Assembly: GCA_034008185.1 (NCBI GenBank)
Contig: CM067086.1
Span: 16,715,507 to 16,779,506, forward strand
Length of the DNA stretch: 64,000 nucleotides
DNA from: Gorsachius magnificus
Lineage: Eukaryota > Chordata > Aves > Pelecaniformes > Ardeidae
Direction of reading: 5' to 3'
Shown here: in pieces, positions 61,801 through 64,000 of the stretch
How the letters are laid out: each line of letters begins with the position of its first letter
How positions within the stretch are numbered: the stretch's first letter is position 1
The notes under the pieces: generated by a model
What the model saw: the letters and a program-made list of their open reading frames with translations, nothing else
What the model was told of the DNA's origin: nothing
Database searches by the model: none
Translations under genes and position numbers: made by a program

Positions 61801-64000
61801 CAGTTTTTAGATCCATTGGATGGTTAATATACAGCTAGTTGGAAGTGTTAGAGGTATACTTGTTTAGATACGCTTTCTTTTTTCTGTATTTCCTCTGAAT
61901 CTGTATCTTCTTGCTGATTGTGAGCACACCCTGACGTTTCGACATGGATCATATGCCATGTTCAAAAACAAAGACCAGATTGCTGACTACAAGGGTGCAT
62001 ACATTGCTGTTTGTAGAGGCTGGGCTGGTAGGTGCATAGCCATTAGCAGACTGCTGAACTGCTGTTGAAATCTAGCTTTAATAGTGTAATTTTAACCTGA
62101 GTCAAGTCTTCTGCATATTTAGACCTAGAACTAGACCTAGAACCTTCCTTGGATTTTTCAGTTTGGTATTTTTGAGAGAGACAAAGAAAGAGAGAAATTT
62201 TAAATGTTGCTTTGCTTGGCCAGTTTCTAAACTGTAGAGAAACCACGAACCTGACTTTGAGAATAATAATTAAAAAAAAAAGTGAAGAAGTAAAAAAAGC
62301 CCAAACAAACCAAAACCCTGCAGTCTTTTCAATGCAAGTTAATCCTGACTATGCTCTCTATAGAAATACATATAAACTTCTGCCCTCTCTAGTATTCTTT
62401 TTTCCTCCACCACACACTCGCTGTTTGCCAAATTTCCAAATATGACTGAAACTTACAAAAGCCTCATGGTAGCTTTATTACAAGAACACCCACACTTGTG
62501 TCTAAAAGAGGCAAAGCTTAAAATAAATGTTAAAGTTTGATCGACCGGAAATCGATAGAACACCTCCTGTGTTTGCGCTTATACATTGAAGGCATTAGTG
62601 TGTGTATATCTTTCATAATGCTGATAAGAAAAGAAGGTATGACAATATAGCAAGATCTCATTGCGCTCATAAGCACTTGAAAACAGCTTAACAGGTCTGT
62701 GGAGACTTTAAATGGGAAGGGAGCTGTCTAATAGAGCACTCTGCAGCTGATCTGGTCTCGCGAGGAGGCCAGAACCTGACCTGAGGGGCTCCAGCATGTG
62801 GTTTGCAAGACCCTAAGACCTCGGACCTCCTCCTGGTGCCCCCTCTTTTGTAGGGAGCATAAGCACAGCAGCTCTGCTGGGGAGAGCAAGGTACAGTGCT
62901 CTCTGGGTCTGCTTTACTCCTAAAGTAGAGAAGCTACCCCGCTTTTGTAGGGAGAAAGGGCAGAGGAGGCTAGAGATGAGGCCGCTCAGACGGCGTGGGG
63001 CGCAGGTTGGTACTGCGGATGCTGTATTTCCTGAGGGTAGGGGACGTGGCTGTTTCAGAAGTGTCGAATATCTTGCACGCTTGCTATGACAATCATACTG
63101 TAGCATCCTCATGCTGCGCATTGCTAGCGTGTTTGTGTGTGTGTGTGTAAAGGGTAGAGAGAAAATTGGAAACATGTTAGTGCTGGGGAGCTTCCCAGAT
63201 TCAGATCCGAGCTGCTGCTATCAGATTCTGCAGTCAGAAGCGTAGAAACTAGCTAAATCTGCTAAAAAATTCTGCTATCTTCACTAGAAGTCCAGTGAGA
63301 CCACCTAATCTTGGGAGCCTGCCATCACCCTGTGATTATATCTTACATATTTGGCTGCTCCCACATGGAAGAAATGCCTCCTTTTAGATCTGGGTTCAGT
63401 TCAGATGCCTGTTCTCAGGAGGGCTAAATTTACATTTGGGGTTGAACTTACATGCAGTGGGACAGAACCGTCACCCATCCTTAATGCTTTCACCTCTGTG
63501 GGGGGTGAGGAGGACAGGGCTCTCTTTCCCCCTCCTCCTGCTGTTAATTCCCTGGCTGCTCACTCCTTTAAGAAGTGGATCGCAGGCATTTGGTGGGTCC
63601 TTGGCTTTCACTGTGTGGCTTGCAGTCAATTCTCATCCAGGCTCGGCTAAGCTGTTTAAAGGCTGATAAAAAAGCACCCACGGAAATCAGCTGTAGTAAC
63701 GCCATTGCGTTGTACGTGCAGTTTTCCAATGTGTAAGCACTACCAAATATTTCTGCTAGCAGCAATAACAGCAACGCGGAGAAAGCTGATCCAAAGGCAG
63801 GCTGCAAATTGCATTTGGTAGGGGCTTTGAAAGCCCTCATGGCCAGCAAGTAGAAAGGATGAAGGGATAGCAATAAGGAAAAAAATACTAGCAAAAGAAT
63901 AAATCAATTTCTGCCTTGGAATCTAGCTGGTGTTTATAATGAAGACCAAAGTGGTGCTGGTGAGAGGATCATTTGCACCTCCTGGTGGCAAATTAAAAAA
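58826..64000 (+). other. intergenic to window edge, no gene recognised
   Basis: I can support no gene here. Visible features are the pyrimidine-rich segment around 61470-61620, the near-tandem unit at 60974-61010 (ATAATCTCAGCACTA then ATAATCTTAGCACTA), a short CpG-richer patch around 62970-63030, and a GT repeat at 63128-63148. Open frames such as 62813-63175 (minus) and 63568-63894 (minus) have no recognised motifs. Confidence 0.6.
63128..63148 (+). repeat. (GT)n microsatellite
   Basis: This is a short GT-dinucleotide array with one TT interruption near its start. It is a typical vertebrate microsatellite of about ten units. Confidence 0.85.

Overview
The window is vertebrate nuclear DNA, almost certainly from a bird. 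It is AT-rich, has split genes with GT/AG introns, and carries CR1 LINEs and a TG...CA LTR family that I recognise from avian genomes. Only one protein-coding gene can be supported: the 3' end of CCDC34 on the + strand. The species cannot be named from the sequence. Family names rest on recognition from memory, because no database search was possible.

Layout. Positions 1-8522 are the end of a long CCDC34 intron that carries one antisense LTR fragment (2645-3076). The last three coding exons are 8523-8681, 9789-9930 and 11434-11648. They are joined by introns of 1107 and 1503 bp and together encode the C-terminal ~171 residues. A short 3' UTR has an AATAAA signal at 11892-11897. From about 11.9 kb to the right edge (52 kb) I see no convincing protein-coding gene. 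In mammals the next gene downstream is BBOX1, pointing towards CCDC34. I looked for its conserved C-terminal motifs on the minus strand and did not find them, so this stretch is read as the gap between the two genes.

The intergenic part is built from old transposons. There is a degenerate, internally deleted CR1 on the + strand (12045-14081). Two much older CR1/L3-like relics lie on the minus strand (54485-55875 and 58082-58825). Two full-length solo LTRs of one family sit in opposite orientation (30049-30588 minus, 56011-56558 plus). Three tRNA-derived MIR-like SINE fragments are near 20.2, 21.4 and 39.7 kb. Low-complexity A/T, G and pyrimidine tracts are scattered throughout.

The most interesting points are a 13-bp inverted repeat with three E-boxes at 50949-51013, a strong but unsupported 81-bp candidate exon at 49371-49451, a perfect palindromic CRE next to the TATA box of the 56-kb LTR that is CpG-decayed in its sister copy, and the clean deletion of the catalytic RT core from the CR1. 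I found no evidence of a new multi-gene system; this looks like an ordinary avian gene end plus intergenic DNA.
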